Below the pieces are notes generated by a model, which saw only the letters and a program-made list of their open reading frames with translations, was not told the origin of the DNA and did no database searches. Of a DNA stretch of 32,153 nucleotides, positions 25,854 through 32,153 are shown in pieces. Numbering within the stretch: position 1 is the stretch's first letter; the number at the start of each line of letters is the position of its first letter. The DNA is from Chloroflexota bacterium (lineage in GTDB: Bacteria; Chloroflexota; Anaerolineae; Aggregatilineales; Phototrophicaceae): NCBI GenBank assembly GCA_023430545.1, contig JAEZAF010000014.1, positions 1-32,153 of the forward strand, written 5' to 3'. The position numbers and the translations under genes are program-made.

Positions 25854-25992
25854 AGGCGAGCTTTTTTGGTCCACTTCGTTTGAAAATTCGAACCGCGCAG
25901 CACGAACATCTGTGCTATGCTAAAGGTTCCTGCATCTGAACTTCGTGTGGCTGCATGATATTATTCAAATATAACAACTGCGGTAGCACATT

Positions 25993-26110
25993 CTTGTTGC
26001 AGCACAAAATTTTTTGTGCTGCTGCTGCTGCTGCAAGCGGATTTTGAACCTGAACACTCGCCAGCAAAGGCTTGTTGCAGCACAATTTGCTGCAAAGTGC
26101 TGCAAAGTGC
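25993..26110. repeat. Low-complexity GCAGCACAA/GCTGCAA repeat cluster
   Basis: CTTGTTGCAGCACAA occurs at 25993-26007 and again at 26071-26085; GCTGCTGCTGCTGCT lies just after the hairpin; TGCAAAGTGC is tandemly repeated at 26091-26100 and 26101-26110. Many sub-sequences can pair with each other. Confidence 0.65.
25999..26022 (-). terminator. Candidate terminator of the membrane regulator gene
   Basis: GCAGCACAAAA (25999-26009) is complementary to TTTTGTGCTGC (26012-26022), an 11-bp perfect stem about 110 nt past the minus-strand stop codon. The A/T part of the stem is at the loop rather than at the exit, so it is not a classical intrinsic terminator. Confidence 0.5.
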
Positions 26111-26132
26111 CGCAGCGCGCCACTGATCAAAC

Positions 26133-28064
26133 TTATGCTTTCGAGTTGATCTCGTCCATTTCCATATTAATCAGCGCGTCGGATACCGCTTCAATCGCGA
26201 GGCTCTGCTTGCGATACAGGTTAGCTTCACTCATATACAGCCGGTCAGCGATCTCACGCACCTTGCGCTTCTTGATGAACCGCATCTCGAGGATGTTGTA
26301 CAACAGCCATTCCTGACTGCGCAGGTCAGGGTCACCGGGCGGGCGCTGATTTTCGATCGCGCGATCCAGCACCGCACGCAGCGCCTTGACCGGATTATTG
26401 TCGTTTTCAGCCAGCGCTTCGCGGACAATGCGCAGTTCCAGCAGTCGGCTCTGGGACATCCCCGGCCCGCCGTAATAGTGACGCAGTGCCGCCTGCACCT
26501 GTGCGATCACCTGCGTCCGGTCGAACGTCAGGCCGTTGTTCGCGCTGGTATTGATAACCTTGGAATAACCAGGCTTGTACTCCATTTCCTGCGCACGCTG
26601 GCGGGTGGTGGAAAACTGCGGAAGAAGCCCTTCCAGTACGGCGAAAATCTCGCCTTGCAGTAGTAGATCATCCACACTGTGCGCCGCCTGGCTGATCATT
26701 CTCGCCAGCAGGCCGTCATGATCCTGCTCACGTGGGTTTTCACCGGAATGGGCTTCGACACTCATCAGGCCGATCAGCAGCGGGGCACCATTCGGACGGG
26801 TTTTACGCTTGCTGTACAGGCCAAAGACCCAGTAACCCTGCCAGCGCTGCGGGGCGATATCGCCATCGGCAAACATCTGGCGCAGCGTCTCGATTTCCGC
26901 GCTGATCTGTTCGACCTGAATATTACTCTCGCCCGTCTGATGAATGATCTCCTGTTCCCCGTTATAGGTTGAGGCAATAAAGGCATCATTGACGTGCAGA
27001 TAATCACACACCCCCTGAAGCAGCGCTTCCAGCAGTTGAATCAGGTCTTCACGCGTCAGCAGTGACCGGCTCAGCGTCTGGAGTTTGGCAAGCTGGGTAT
27101 CGTCTTCTTCATTGTAGATCAGCCAGCGGTCCAGCTTGGGCAGCGCCAGATCGACCATCCACTGCCAGAACAGCACCACGGCTACCACGGCGAACGGCAT
27201 AAAGCTGTCCCCCGGCAGGCTGAAGATCTGCGTCGCCCGTGACGTGAAGATGATCGTCGCCAGAATCAGCAGGCCGGTGACTGGCCCGCGCAGCATAAAG
27301 CGTAGCAGATCAGCTTTGACGGCGCGGTCAGGGATCGTCGAGCCGAAAAATGACAGCGGATATGCCAGAAACGACAGCATCAGGATGACAAAGATATTGG
27401 CAAGGCTGACGAGTGTCAGCGCCCACACACTGGTATCGGTGGGGCCGGTGAAGAATGCCGAAAACGGGAAGATGCCAATCAGCGGGGTCAGCATCGCGGC
27501 CTGAAGATAGGCCATCCGCCGCTTGGTACTGCGGGTCTGGCAGCGCTGACGGGCGCGGTTGACGTTAATAAAGGCGATCACGCTGGCGATCAGCAGATAC
27601 GCCATGTAGATCAGAAAGGCCGGGGCCGCCCGCAGGCCATAATAGCCATCTTCAAGCAGCACCGGATAGACGATGACATCGGTGAAAACCGAGAGCACCA
27701 GAAAGACTGTCGCAACCGTGTACAGCAGGCGCACTGCCCGACGCCGCCGCCCACGAGAGGGTAATCCGGTCGTCGCCAGCAGCGCATCCGACATATGGAA
27801 GATCGCCGCCGGGATGAACGCAATCCCGATCCACTGCAGGCGCAGCACCGCCAGCGCGGTCATCGGGCTGGGATGCAGTGCGACAAAGACATCAGCAATG
27901 TAAGAGATCGTGACGCAGGCCAGCACCGCCGCCGAGGTCCTTGCAACGCGGTTGTTGACATTACGGGTCAGGTTATACAGCAGCATCGAGACCGCGATCA
28001 CGACAATCGCCGCCGACAGGATCTCGTTAATACTTGTCAGAATCGTAAGGAGCAGGTTATCCAT
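26133..28064 (-). CDS. Polytopic membrane regulator with GAF-like region and C-terminal HTH
   Basis: 643 residues. The N-terminal half has about nine hydrophobic helices (near 8-30, 44-63, 70-95, 112-135, 147-167, 187-207, 214-240, 259-280 and 286-306); the first seven resemble the 7TM sensor region of some histidine kinases. A cytoplasmic segment (about 325-470) starting after LPKLDRWLIYNEEDD looks GAF-like. No H-box, N-box or G-box of a kinase is present. The last 50 residues contain a sigma-region-4/LuxR-like helix-turn-helix, VREIADRLYMSEANLYRKQ at about 602-620, after a helical linker. This suggests a membrane-bound one-component transcription factor; ligand and targets are unknown. The ATG at 28064 lies 25 nt after the GNAT stop, so the genes are probably cotranscribed. 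Confidence 0.8.
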   Translation of the reverse strand: MDNLLLTILTSINEILSAAIVVIAVSMLLYNLTRNVNNRVARTSAAVLACVTISYIADVFVALHPSPMTALAVLRLQWIGIAFIPAAIFHMSDALLATTGLPSRGRRRRAVRLLYTVATVFLVLSVFTDVIVYPVLLEDGYYGLRAAPAFLIYMAYLLIASVIAFINVNRARQRCQTRSTKRRMAYLQAAMLTPLIGIFPFSAFFTGPTDTSVWALTLVSLANIFVILMLSFLAYPLSFFGSTIPDRAVKADLLRFMLRGPVTGLLILATIIFTSRATQIFSLPGDSFMPFAVVAVVLFWQWMVDLALPKLDRWLIYNEEDDTQLAKLQTLSRSLLTREDLIQLLEALLQGVCDYLHVNDAFIASTYNGEQEIIHQTGESNIQVEQISAEIETLRQMFADGDIAPQRWQGYWVFGLYSKRKTRPNGAPLLIGLMSVEAHSGENPREQDHDGLLARMISQAAHSVDDLLLQGEIFAVLEGLLPQFSTTRQRAQEMEYKPGYSKVINTSANNGLTFDRTQVIAQVQAALRHYYGGPGMSQSRLLELRIVREALAENDNNPVKALRAVLDRAIENQRPPGDPDLRSQEWLLYNILEMRFIKKRKVREIADRLYMSEANLYRKQSLAIEAVSDALINMEMDEINSKA

Positions 28065-28089
28065 AGAATACGTTTAGGTCTAAGACTGT

Positions 28090-28668
28090 CTAACGAAGGG
28101 TCTGGCCGAGAAAGATGGCGATATCCTGATGATCGAAGTAGCGGTCATTGTACCCACAGAATGAGAAGCCAAGCGACATACAGAAGTTGATCGTCGGATA
28201 GTTGCGGGTATGTGTCTCGACCATCAGCCGCGTCAGGTCATGTTCCAGCGCCCACGCACGCGCCACCTTGAAAAGACGCGTCCCGATCTTTGCACGGCGC
28301 ACGGGCGAATCGACCACAAAGTCCTGAATCCAGCCAACACGGCGCGACGGCTCACGGCGCATACTCAGATAACCAAGCAGATGGGTTTCCACCGCTTCAC
28401 CATCTTCGGTCGACTCACTGACGCGCTCACTCGCAACCAGAAAGCACTGGTCTGCTGGCAGGGTGGCACGCAGGCGGTGTTCGCTGGTCGGATGCTCGGA
28501 CTCCAGCGTGCGTGGCAGGCGTTCCTTCCGAAACAGGATCTGCCAGCCGTTCAGGTCCTGCCCGATGCTGGTCTGCCAGACATAATCGGTGTCGTAGCGG
28601 TGATCCAGCGCCAGACATGCCGCAAGGTCATCTTCAAGCGCATCACGGATGAGAAAAGTGGATGTCAT
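28090..28668 (-). CDS. GNAT family N-acetyltransferase
   Basis: 192 residues. The fold is supported by an N-terminal IRDALEDDLAACLALD segment, a central beta-strand with LLGYLSMRRE, the acetyl-CoA pyrophosphate loop VVDSPVRRAKIGTRLF (R-x-x-x-I-G-T pattern), and the C-terminal half VETHTRNYPTINFCMSLGFSFCGYNDRYF, in which N...FY/C..LGF is standard. The acceptor is unknown; such proteins acetylate amines on proteins, antibiotics or metabolites. The ATG at 28668 lacks a strong Shine-Dalgarno. It is separated by 70 nt from the LiaF-like gene and by 25 nt from the membrane regulator, all on the minus strand. Confidence 0.88.
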   Translation of the reverse strand: MTSTFLIRDALEDDLAACLALDHRYDTDYVWQTSIGQDLNGWQILFRKERLPRTLESEHPTSEHRLRATLPADQCFLVASERVSESTEDGEAVETHLLGYLSMRREPSRRVGWIQDFVVDSPVRRAKIGTRLFKVARAWALEHDLTRLMVETHTRNYPTINFCMSLGFSFCGYNDRYFDHQDIAIFLGQTLR

Positions 28669-28738
28669 ATCGGAGCTTAAATCAATCGGTAAACGTCACA
28701 AGAGTCAGCGATTACAACACAGAATTCAGATAGTTGCA

Positions 28739-29524
28739 CTAGGAAAGATACACATCACCAACGCCGCCGAACACGTGGACTTCCACCAGTGGGGCGTCGT
28801 CATCGGCATCGAATGCGGCGTAAAGGTTCGCTTCGATACGTTCGTAGCGGGTCTCGTCATGGTGCACAGTACACAGCAGACCGGCTTTCGTCGTGATCTG
28901 CGCGGCCACACCCGGTGGTGTGATAAGGTGAATGGTGCCGAGTGTGGAACGGACTTCGATGCGCCCCAGTGATTCCGCCGGGCAGACAAAGCGAAGATCA
29001 CCGATGCCGGTTGCCACCAGCACATCCTGCGTGATCAGGCCATCGAGATCTATCTGAAGCTGGCCGACATGGGTGCTGGCGAAAATCTGCCACGGGAGAT
29101 CCCGTGCAACGCCTATCTGCCAGTCGCCAAAGGCATACCACGGTGTGTCGGACCGATAGAAGCGCAGGGTGGCATGGCTGCCTTCAGATGTCAGGCGGGG
29201 GCGCGATTCCGCTGCGAACTGCCCGGCGATCAGGCGTCCGCCCTGTGTCAGTGGACGCACATCGACATCGATCCCACCGGCGCTGATTTCCAGTGTCCCG
29301 GCTTCAACACTGCCACGTGTAATCGCAAAACTGCGGGTGCGTGCTTCGGGCAGCAGATCACCACGCAGCAGGATCTGCGCCCCGGCAACGACCAGCAGCA
29401 GTGGCAGCAGGGTGGCGACATTGAAATCACCCAACAGCAGGAAGTTATCCAGCAGCAGCAGTACACCAAAGATGACCAGCAGTATCGGCCATAAAACCGG
29501 CCCGCGTGTTTCTTTTGCCTGCAA
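28739..29524 (-). CDS. LiaI/LiaF-like membrane protein with adhesin-like beta domain
   Basis: 261 residues. Two hydrophobic helices close together (about 10-31, VLWPILLVIFGVLLLLDNFLL by pattern, and 37-54) resemble the LiaI-LiaF-type transmembrane region. The C-terminal 190 residues are predicted beta-strands with regularly spaced Gly-Asp or Gly-(Val/Ile) turns (GIGDLRFV, STLGTIHLI, GGVGDVYLS), like the toast-rack/DUF4097 fold of LiaF and related envelope-stress proteins. A cell-envelope stress role is inferred from the family. The start is TTG at 29524, backed by CGGAG 9 nt upstream; no ATG precedes the first TM helix. Its promoter appears to lie within the sigA terminator loop. Confidence 0.8.
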   Translation of the reverse strand: MQAKETRGPVLWPILLVIFGVLLLLDNFLLLGDFNVATLLPLLLVVAGAQILLRGDLLPEARTRSFAITRGSVEAGTLEISAGGIDVDVRPLTQGGRLIAGQFAAESRPRLTSEGSHATLRFYRSDTPWYAFGDWQIGVARDLPWQIFASTHVGQLQIDLDGLITQDVLVATGIGDLRFVCPAESLGRIEVRSTLGTIHLITPPGVAAQITTKAGLLCTVHHDETRYERIEANLYAAFDADDDAPLVEVHVFGGVGDVYLS

Positions 29525-29572
29525 TGTGTCTTACTCCGTTTCCAGCCAGCAAAACTCTGCTGCACAAGCAAA

Positions 29573-29624
29573 AAGCGCGAAGCAGCTTCCGGTGATTATA
29601 CCACCTTGTGGCGACTTCGCGCTT
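29573..29624 (-). terminator. Terminator of sigA enclosing a promoter
   Basis: AAGCGCGAAG (29573-29582) and CTTCGCGCTT (29615-29624) form a perfect 10-bp stem; reading the minus strand, a TTTTT run follows directly. The 32-nt loop contains a minus-strand TGGTATAAT element. Confidence 0.75.
29595..29603 (-). promoter_or_regulatory. Extended -10 promoter of the LiaF-like gene
   Basis: On the minus strand the loop of the sigA terminator reads TGGTATAAT, identical to the gyrA and prs elements; the hexamer is 29595-29600. Transcription would start near 29588, about 64 nt before the TTG at 29524, and would include the downstream arm of the hairpin but not the upstream arm. Confidence 0.6.
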
Positions 29625-29697
29625 AGAGTCAGTTCGTATTCAGATTTTGCCAGACGTATCAATCCACCAGTATCGGAGGGCGACACGTTTGAAGGAT

Positions 29698-30948
29698 TTA
29701 CTCTTCGTAGAGGTAATCCCGCAGGATGATATGTGCCGACGACTGACGCAGACGGTTCAGGGCCTGCGCTTCCAACTGGCGAACGCGCTCACGTGTTACA
29801 CCGATGGTCTGGCCGACTTCTTCCAGCGTATAGACACGGCCATCTTCCAGCCCGTAACGCAAGCGCAGGATCTGCGCCTCACGCGGTGGCAGACGGTTCA
29901 GCGCGGTCTGAAGCTGTTCGTGCAGCAGATGCGTAGCAACTTCCTCTGCCGGGGCGAGGCTGTTGACATCCTCGACGAAATCACCGAAGGTCGAATCGCC
30001 TTCGTCGTCGATCGGGGTCTCAAGGCTCACCGGACGGCGCGAGATCTCCAGCAGGTTCTCGACCTTATCGGGGGTCGTTTCCATCCCCACAGCCAGTTCT
30101 TCAATCGTTGGCTCGCGGCCCAGATCCTGAAGCATCTGAAGCTGGACGCGACGCATTCGATTGAGCTGATCGCCCATATGAACCGGCACACGGATCGTCC
30201 GCCCCTGATCTGCGACGGCGCGGCTGACCGCCTGGCGAATCCACCACGTCGCATAGGTGCTGAACTTGTGTCCGCGCTGGTATTCGAACTTGTTGGTCGC
30301 ACGGATCAGACCGATATTCCCTTCCTGAATCAGGTCCAGGAAATGAACACCACGCCCGATATACTTCTTGGCAACGCTGATCACCAGACGGGCATTGGCA
30401 CGGATCAGATGTTCCTGCGCCATTTCCGCATCTGCGATCAGGTCTTTCAGTTCGTAGACGTCGTCCGCAGGCAGGCGATCGCCATGCTCTTCAAGCGTCT
30501 GGCGCGCCATTTCACCGCGCTCCATCCGCTTGGCAAGCGATACTTCTTCGTCGGCGGTCAGCAGAGGGACACGGCCCGCTTCCTTCAGGTAGAGACCCAC
30601 GACATCGTCGGTGTCCAGTGCCTGCTGATAACCTGCGTCTTCGACGAGGTCGAACTTATGGAATTGAATATCTTCCCCTTCAGCAGCAATGTCGAGATCA
30701 TCGGGTTCTGCGAGACCTAGTTCCACTTCGTCCACTTCCTCAACTTTACCGTTCGGAGTATTTGGGCCGACAGCGACACCAGCTTCCATCAGGCTGTCCA
30801 TGACATCGTCAAGCAGCGCGACATCTGCCTCGGCCTCAGGCATTAAGGCAAGGATGTCATCATAGGTAATGCCGCCCTGCGTACGAGCCTTTTCGAGCAG
30901 CTGGCTCTCAATTTCTTTACGTGATAACATTTCAGCAGATGCAACCAT
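29698..30948 (-). CDS. sigA: Primary sigma factor RpoD/SigA
   Basis: 416 residues from ATG 30948. It has a sigma region 1.1-like N-terminus (LSRKEIESQLLEKARTQGG, then ITYDDILALMPE), an acidic spacer, region 1.2 (DDVVGLYLKEAGRVPLL), region 2 (LDLIQEGNIGLIRATNKFEY, FSTYATWWIRQAVSRAV), region 3 (GRTIRVPVHM, LGREPTIEELA), and region 4 (YTLEEVGQTIGVTRERVRQLE). Region 1.1 is characteristic of group 1 sigma factors, so this is the better candidate for the essential housekeeping sigma. The start is uncertain: ATG 30930 (MLSRKE) and TTG 30981 are in frame, and none has a Shine-Dalgarno at normal distance. A consensus promoter and a leader hairpin lie upstream; a hairpin terminator follows. Confidence 0.95.
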   Translation of the reverse strand: MVASAEMLSRKEIESQLLEKARTQGGITYDDILALMPEAEADVALLDDVMDSLMEAGVAVGPNTPNGKVEEVDEVELGLAEPDDLDIAAEGEDIQFHKFDLVEDAGYQQALDTDDVVGLYLKEAGRVPLLTADEEVSLAKRMERGEMARQTLEEHGDRLPADDVYELKDLIADAEMAQEHLIRANARLVISVAKKYIGRGVHFLDLIQEGNIGLIRATNKFEYQRGHKFSTYATWWIRQAVSRAVADQGRTIRVPVHMGDQLNRMRRVQLQMLQDLGREPTIEELAVGMETTPDKVENLLEISRRPVSLETPIDDEGDSTFGDFVEDVNSLAPAEEVATHLLHEQLQTALNRLPPREAQILRLRYGLEDGRVYTLEEVGQTIGVTRERVRQLEAQALNRLRQSSAHIILRDYLYEE

Positions 30949-30963
30949 AGCACACACACGGAA

Positions 30964-30992
30964 GCCCTGCGTAGAGCACAACTCTGCAGGGC
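30964..30992 (-). promoter_or_regulatory. Hairpin between the sigA Shine-Dalgarno and its start codon
   Basis: GCCCTGC (30964-30970) pairs with GCAGGGC (30986-30992); AGAG/CTCT (30973-30976, 30982-30985) extends the stem past a two-base bulge, leaving a CACAA loop whose minus-strand reading contains the TTG of an alternative start. AAGGA lies just upstream in the mRNA and ATG 30948 downstream, so folding would bring them closer together. Confidence 0.5.
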
Positions 30993-31074
30993 GCGTTCCT
31001 TACTCTCCTTAACGTTGGCACAGATTAGCGCTAGGCAAAAAAAAGCCACAGTCGCTTGTCGCCGTAGGCAAACA

Positions 31075-31097
31075 ATCCCCGGCTAAGAGTCGGGGAT
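31075..31097 (-). promoter_or_regulatory. Hairpin in the early sigA leader
   Basis: ATCCCCG (31075-31081) and CGGGGAT (31091-31097) form a 7-bp stem with a 9-nt loop, starting about 18 nt after the inferred transcription start. It could stabilise the leader, or act as a terminator for the DUF4340 operon about 220 nt upstream; a weak T-rich stretch (TTGTTT) follows on the minus strand. Confidence 0.45.
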
Positions 31098-31121
31098 AGA
31101 TTAGTCCAGAAGGCAATCTAT

Positions 31122-31150
31122 ACAGTATCGTGACTCCAATTTCTTGTCAA
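31122..31150 (-). promoter_or_regulatory. Consensus sigma-70 promoter of sigA
   Basis: On the minus strand, TTGACA (31145-31150), a 17-nt spacer and TACTGT (31122-31127). This is the expected autoregulated housekeeping promoter, giving a leader of about 165 nt. Confidence 0.8.
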
Positions 31151-31314
31151 GCAATTACAGGACCATTGGAATCACTTACTCATTTTACATGTAGTTCATA
31201 ATGAGCTGGTCTGGAACGCGGTTTTTACGCTGAGCAGTAACCAGAAATATCCTGTAATACAACCAATATGATACACGTAAGACAATAGAATCATGTAAGA
31301 ATGTCTGAAATTAA

Positions 31315-31908
31315 TTAAGGATTTCCCGTGGTCTCCTGAAGTAACTGGATCAGGTAATCGACCGCCCCACGCGGGATGACATAGATCGCAGGCCGGTCAT
31401 CGACCAGTGCATAATACCCCTTTGTGCGATCTGGCAGTACATCCCCCAATGCGACGGCATGGGGCGTGCCATCCGCTTCCAGAAATTCGATGAAAAACTG
31501 CGCTGAGGGATCGAAGCCATAAGGCTCAAGCGGACTATCCGGCTCAAGCGGAATGACATCGCGATACGACAGCATCACCAACGTCTCGGCCATCAGGCTG
31601 GCCTCACGTGCATCGAAGGCCTCACCGGTTTCTTCCTGAAACCAGACACCGTTGCTATCGCGTGTGATGGTCATCGCTGCACCGTTGATGGCATCGAAGA
31701 TATTCATCGATGCCAGTTCAACGGCGGCCATATCAGGGAAAATCGGCTGTTCATCTTCCTGCGCAAATGGGGGTTCAGGCGTTGGCCGTATGATAAACAG
31801 CACACCGATCACGATGATCAGCGCCACCACAGCCAGCCTGCCCCGACCAGACATCCGCCGCGATCTATGTCCCTCCGATGAGCCAGACTCTAACGGCGGT
31901 TGCGCCAC
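31315..31908 (-). CDS. DUF4340-type membrane-anchored protein
   Basis: 197 residues from GTG 31908. A basic N-terminus is followed by one TM helix (about 26-41, AVVALIIVIGVLFII) and an extracytoplasmic domain with the DUF4340 pattern: AAVELASMNIFDA, then a strand with ITRDSNGVW, SYRDVIPLEPDSPLEPYGFDP, and FFIEFLEADGTPHAVALGD. Proteins of this type are commonly encoded with GldG-like ABC auxiliary proteins, as here. GTG 31908 is preferred because AGGAG lies 7 nt upstream; it overlaps the end of the upstream gene. GTG 31914 and ATG 31854 are alternatives. Confidence 0.78.
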   Translation of the reverse strand: MAQPPLESGSSEGHRSRRMSGRGRLAVVALIIVIGVLFIIRPTPEPPFAQEDEQPIFPDMAAVELASMNIFDAINGAAMTITRDSNGVWFQEETGEAFDAREASLMAETLVMLSYRDVIPLEPDSPLEPYGFDPSAQFFIEFLEADGTPHAVALGDVLPDRTKGYYALVDDRPAIYVIPRGAVDYLIQLLQETTGNP

Positions 31909-32153
31909 ACCCACACTCCTAACCCCGCCAGCAGCATCGCCCCTGGCATGAAGATCTGTGTAAACAGCGCGATGCGATCAATGGTCTGCGGGGCGACAAA
32001 GACCAGCGGCAGTCCGGTACTGAAGGCCTGCGGCGTAAAGGTGACGCTTTCGCTGTAGCCCGTCAGCCATGTGATGGCATCGGTGAAAAGGATACCGTTA
32101 CCCGCAGGTGAGGCGACCTGCCCGTTGGTGATGAAGTCGGTATCGCCGGTTAA
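31890..32153 (-). CDS. GldG-like ABC transporter auxiliary protein, C-terminal 87 residues
   Basis: The frame is open to the last base of the window. Visible are GDTDFITNGQ and GNGILFTDAITWL, which fit the end of the GldG/ABC_transp_aux domain, then a spacer and a C-terminal TM helix (IFMPGAMLLAGLGVWVW) with a basic NRR end. Such proteins work with an ATPase and a permease encoded in the same operon, which would lie beyond the window. The stop codon lies inside the start of the DUF4340 gene, a coupling typical of this pair. Confidence 0.78.
   Translation of the reverse strand, partial: LTGDTDFITNGQVASPAGNGILFTDAITWLTGYSESVTFTPQAFSTGLPLVFVAPQTIDRIALFTQIFMPGAMLLAGLGVWVWRNRR

Larger units (their letters stand above)
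25288..26132. other. 845-bp non-coding, repeat-rich gap between convergent genes
   Basis: It holds a variant GTAGGGA palindrome, two copies of a 23-nt palindromic repeat, a hairpin with CCCACTC/GAGTGGG arms (25591-25597, 25637-25643), a terminator-like hairpin, a (GCT)5 tract and a 10-bp tandem repeat. Frames here are short and low-complexity, and I accept none as genes. No tRNA or known RNA was recognised. Confidence 0.6.
30949..31314. other. 366-bp leader and promoter region of sigA
   Basis: It contains the sigA promoter (31122-31150), two hairpins in the inferred 165-nt leader, an A8 tract at 31037-31044 bracketed by GGC/GCC, and AT-rich DNA upstream (31170-31314) with no reading frame. 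AAGGAG and AAGGA lie upstream of the leader hairpin rather than next to a start codon. Confidence 0.65.

Noticed and set aside
26019..26034. GCT repeats considered as a CRISPR or microsatellite locus
   Set aside because: The repeats are contiguous trinucleotides without spacers; no cas gene is nearby. It is simple sequence only.
25915..26130. 71-codon minus-strand frame encoding an Ala-rich tract
   Set aside because: The Ala run comes from the GCT/GCA repeat tract, and the frame overlaps the hairpin; typical artefact of repetitive DNA.
29608..30720. 370-codon plus-strand frame opposite sigA
   Set aside because: It mirrors the conserved sigma regions and runs through the terminator; no ribosome-binding site or domain is apparent.

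Overview
The window looks like a chromosomal segment of a free-living bacterium, most probably a Chloroflexota member (Anaerolineae-like). This is an inference from moderately GC-rich coding sequence, two RpoD-type sigma factors, Thr/Pro-rich exported lipoproteins with SH3b domains, a dcw fragment that lacks mraZ and murE, and small palindromic intergenic repeats. No rRNA, tRNA, CRISPR array, insertion sequence, integrase or phage gene was recognised. Most of it is housekeeping sequence with surface-protein and regulatory genes interspersed.

Left part (1-8.9 kb): an RpoD-family sigma factor cut by the window edge (minus), a YceD/DUF177 protein with a near-consensus TTGACA/TATAAT promoter, and a secreted TPR protein (minus). 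Divergently transcribed are gyrA, a type III pantothenate kinase (coaX) and an M20 peptidase whose ATG overlaps the coaX stop.

Surface-protein part (9-17 kb): a 1633-residue minus-strand protein that starts with an Flp-type prepilin motif and continues as a chain of jelly-roll-like and PA14-like modules; a small methyltransferase; a secreted PPC-like protein; and an SH3b lipoprotein. The last two are divergent, with overlapping promoters.

Central part (17-25.3 kb, plus strand): the Mg2+ transporter mgtE, a cell-wall/division group rsmH - ftsL-like - class B PBP (ftsI-like), then ribose-phosphate pyrophosphokinase (prs) and an unrecognised membrane protein with an HExxH zinc-protease motif. 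The gaps hold families of short palindromes (GTAGGGACA...TGTCC and CCCCTCTCC types).

Right part (25.3-32.2 kb, minus strand): an 845-bp repeat-rich gap; a membrane-integral regulator (about nine TM helices, a GAF-like region and a C-terminal HTH) downstream of a GNAT acetyltransferase and a LiaI/LiaF-like membrane protein; the primary sigma factor with region 1.1 and a structured leader; and the end of a GldG-type ABC auxiliary operon (GldG-like plus DUF4340) that runs off the window.

The observations most worth following are the pilin-anchored giant protein, the membrane-bound one-component regulator with its co-directional neighbours, the extended -10 promoter placed in the loop of the sigA terminator, the hairpin between the sigA Shine-Dalgarno and its start, and a REP-like palindrome inside a signal-peptide coding region.
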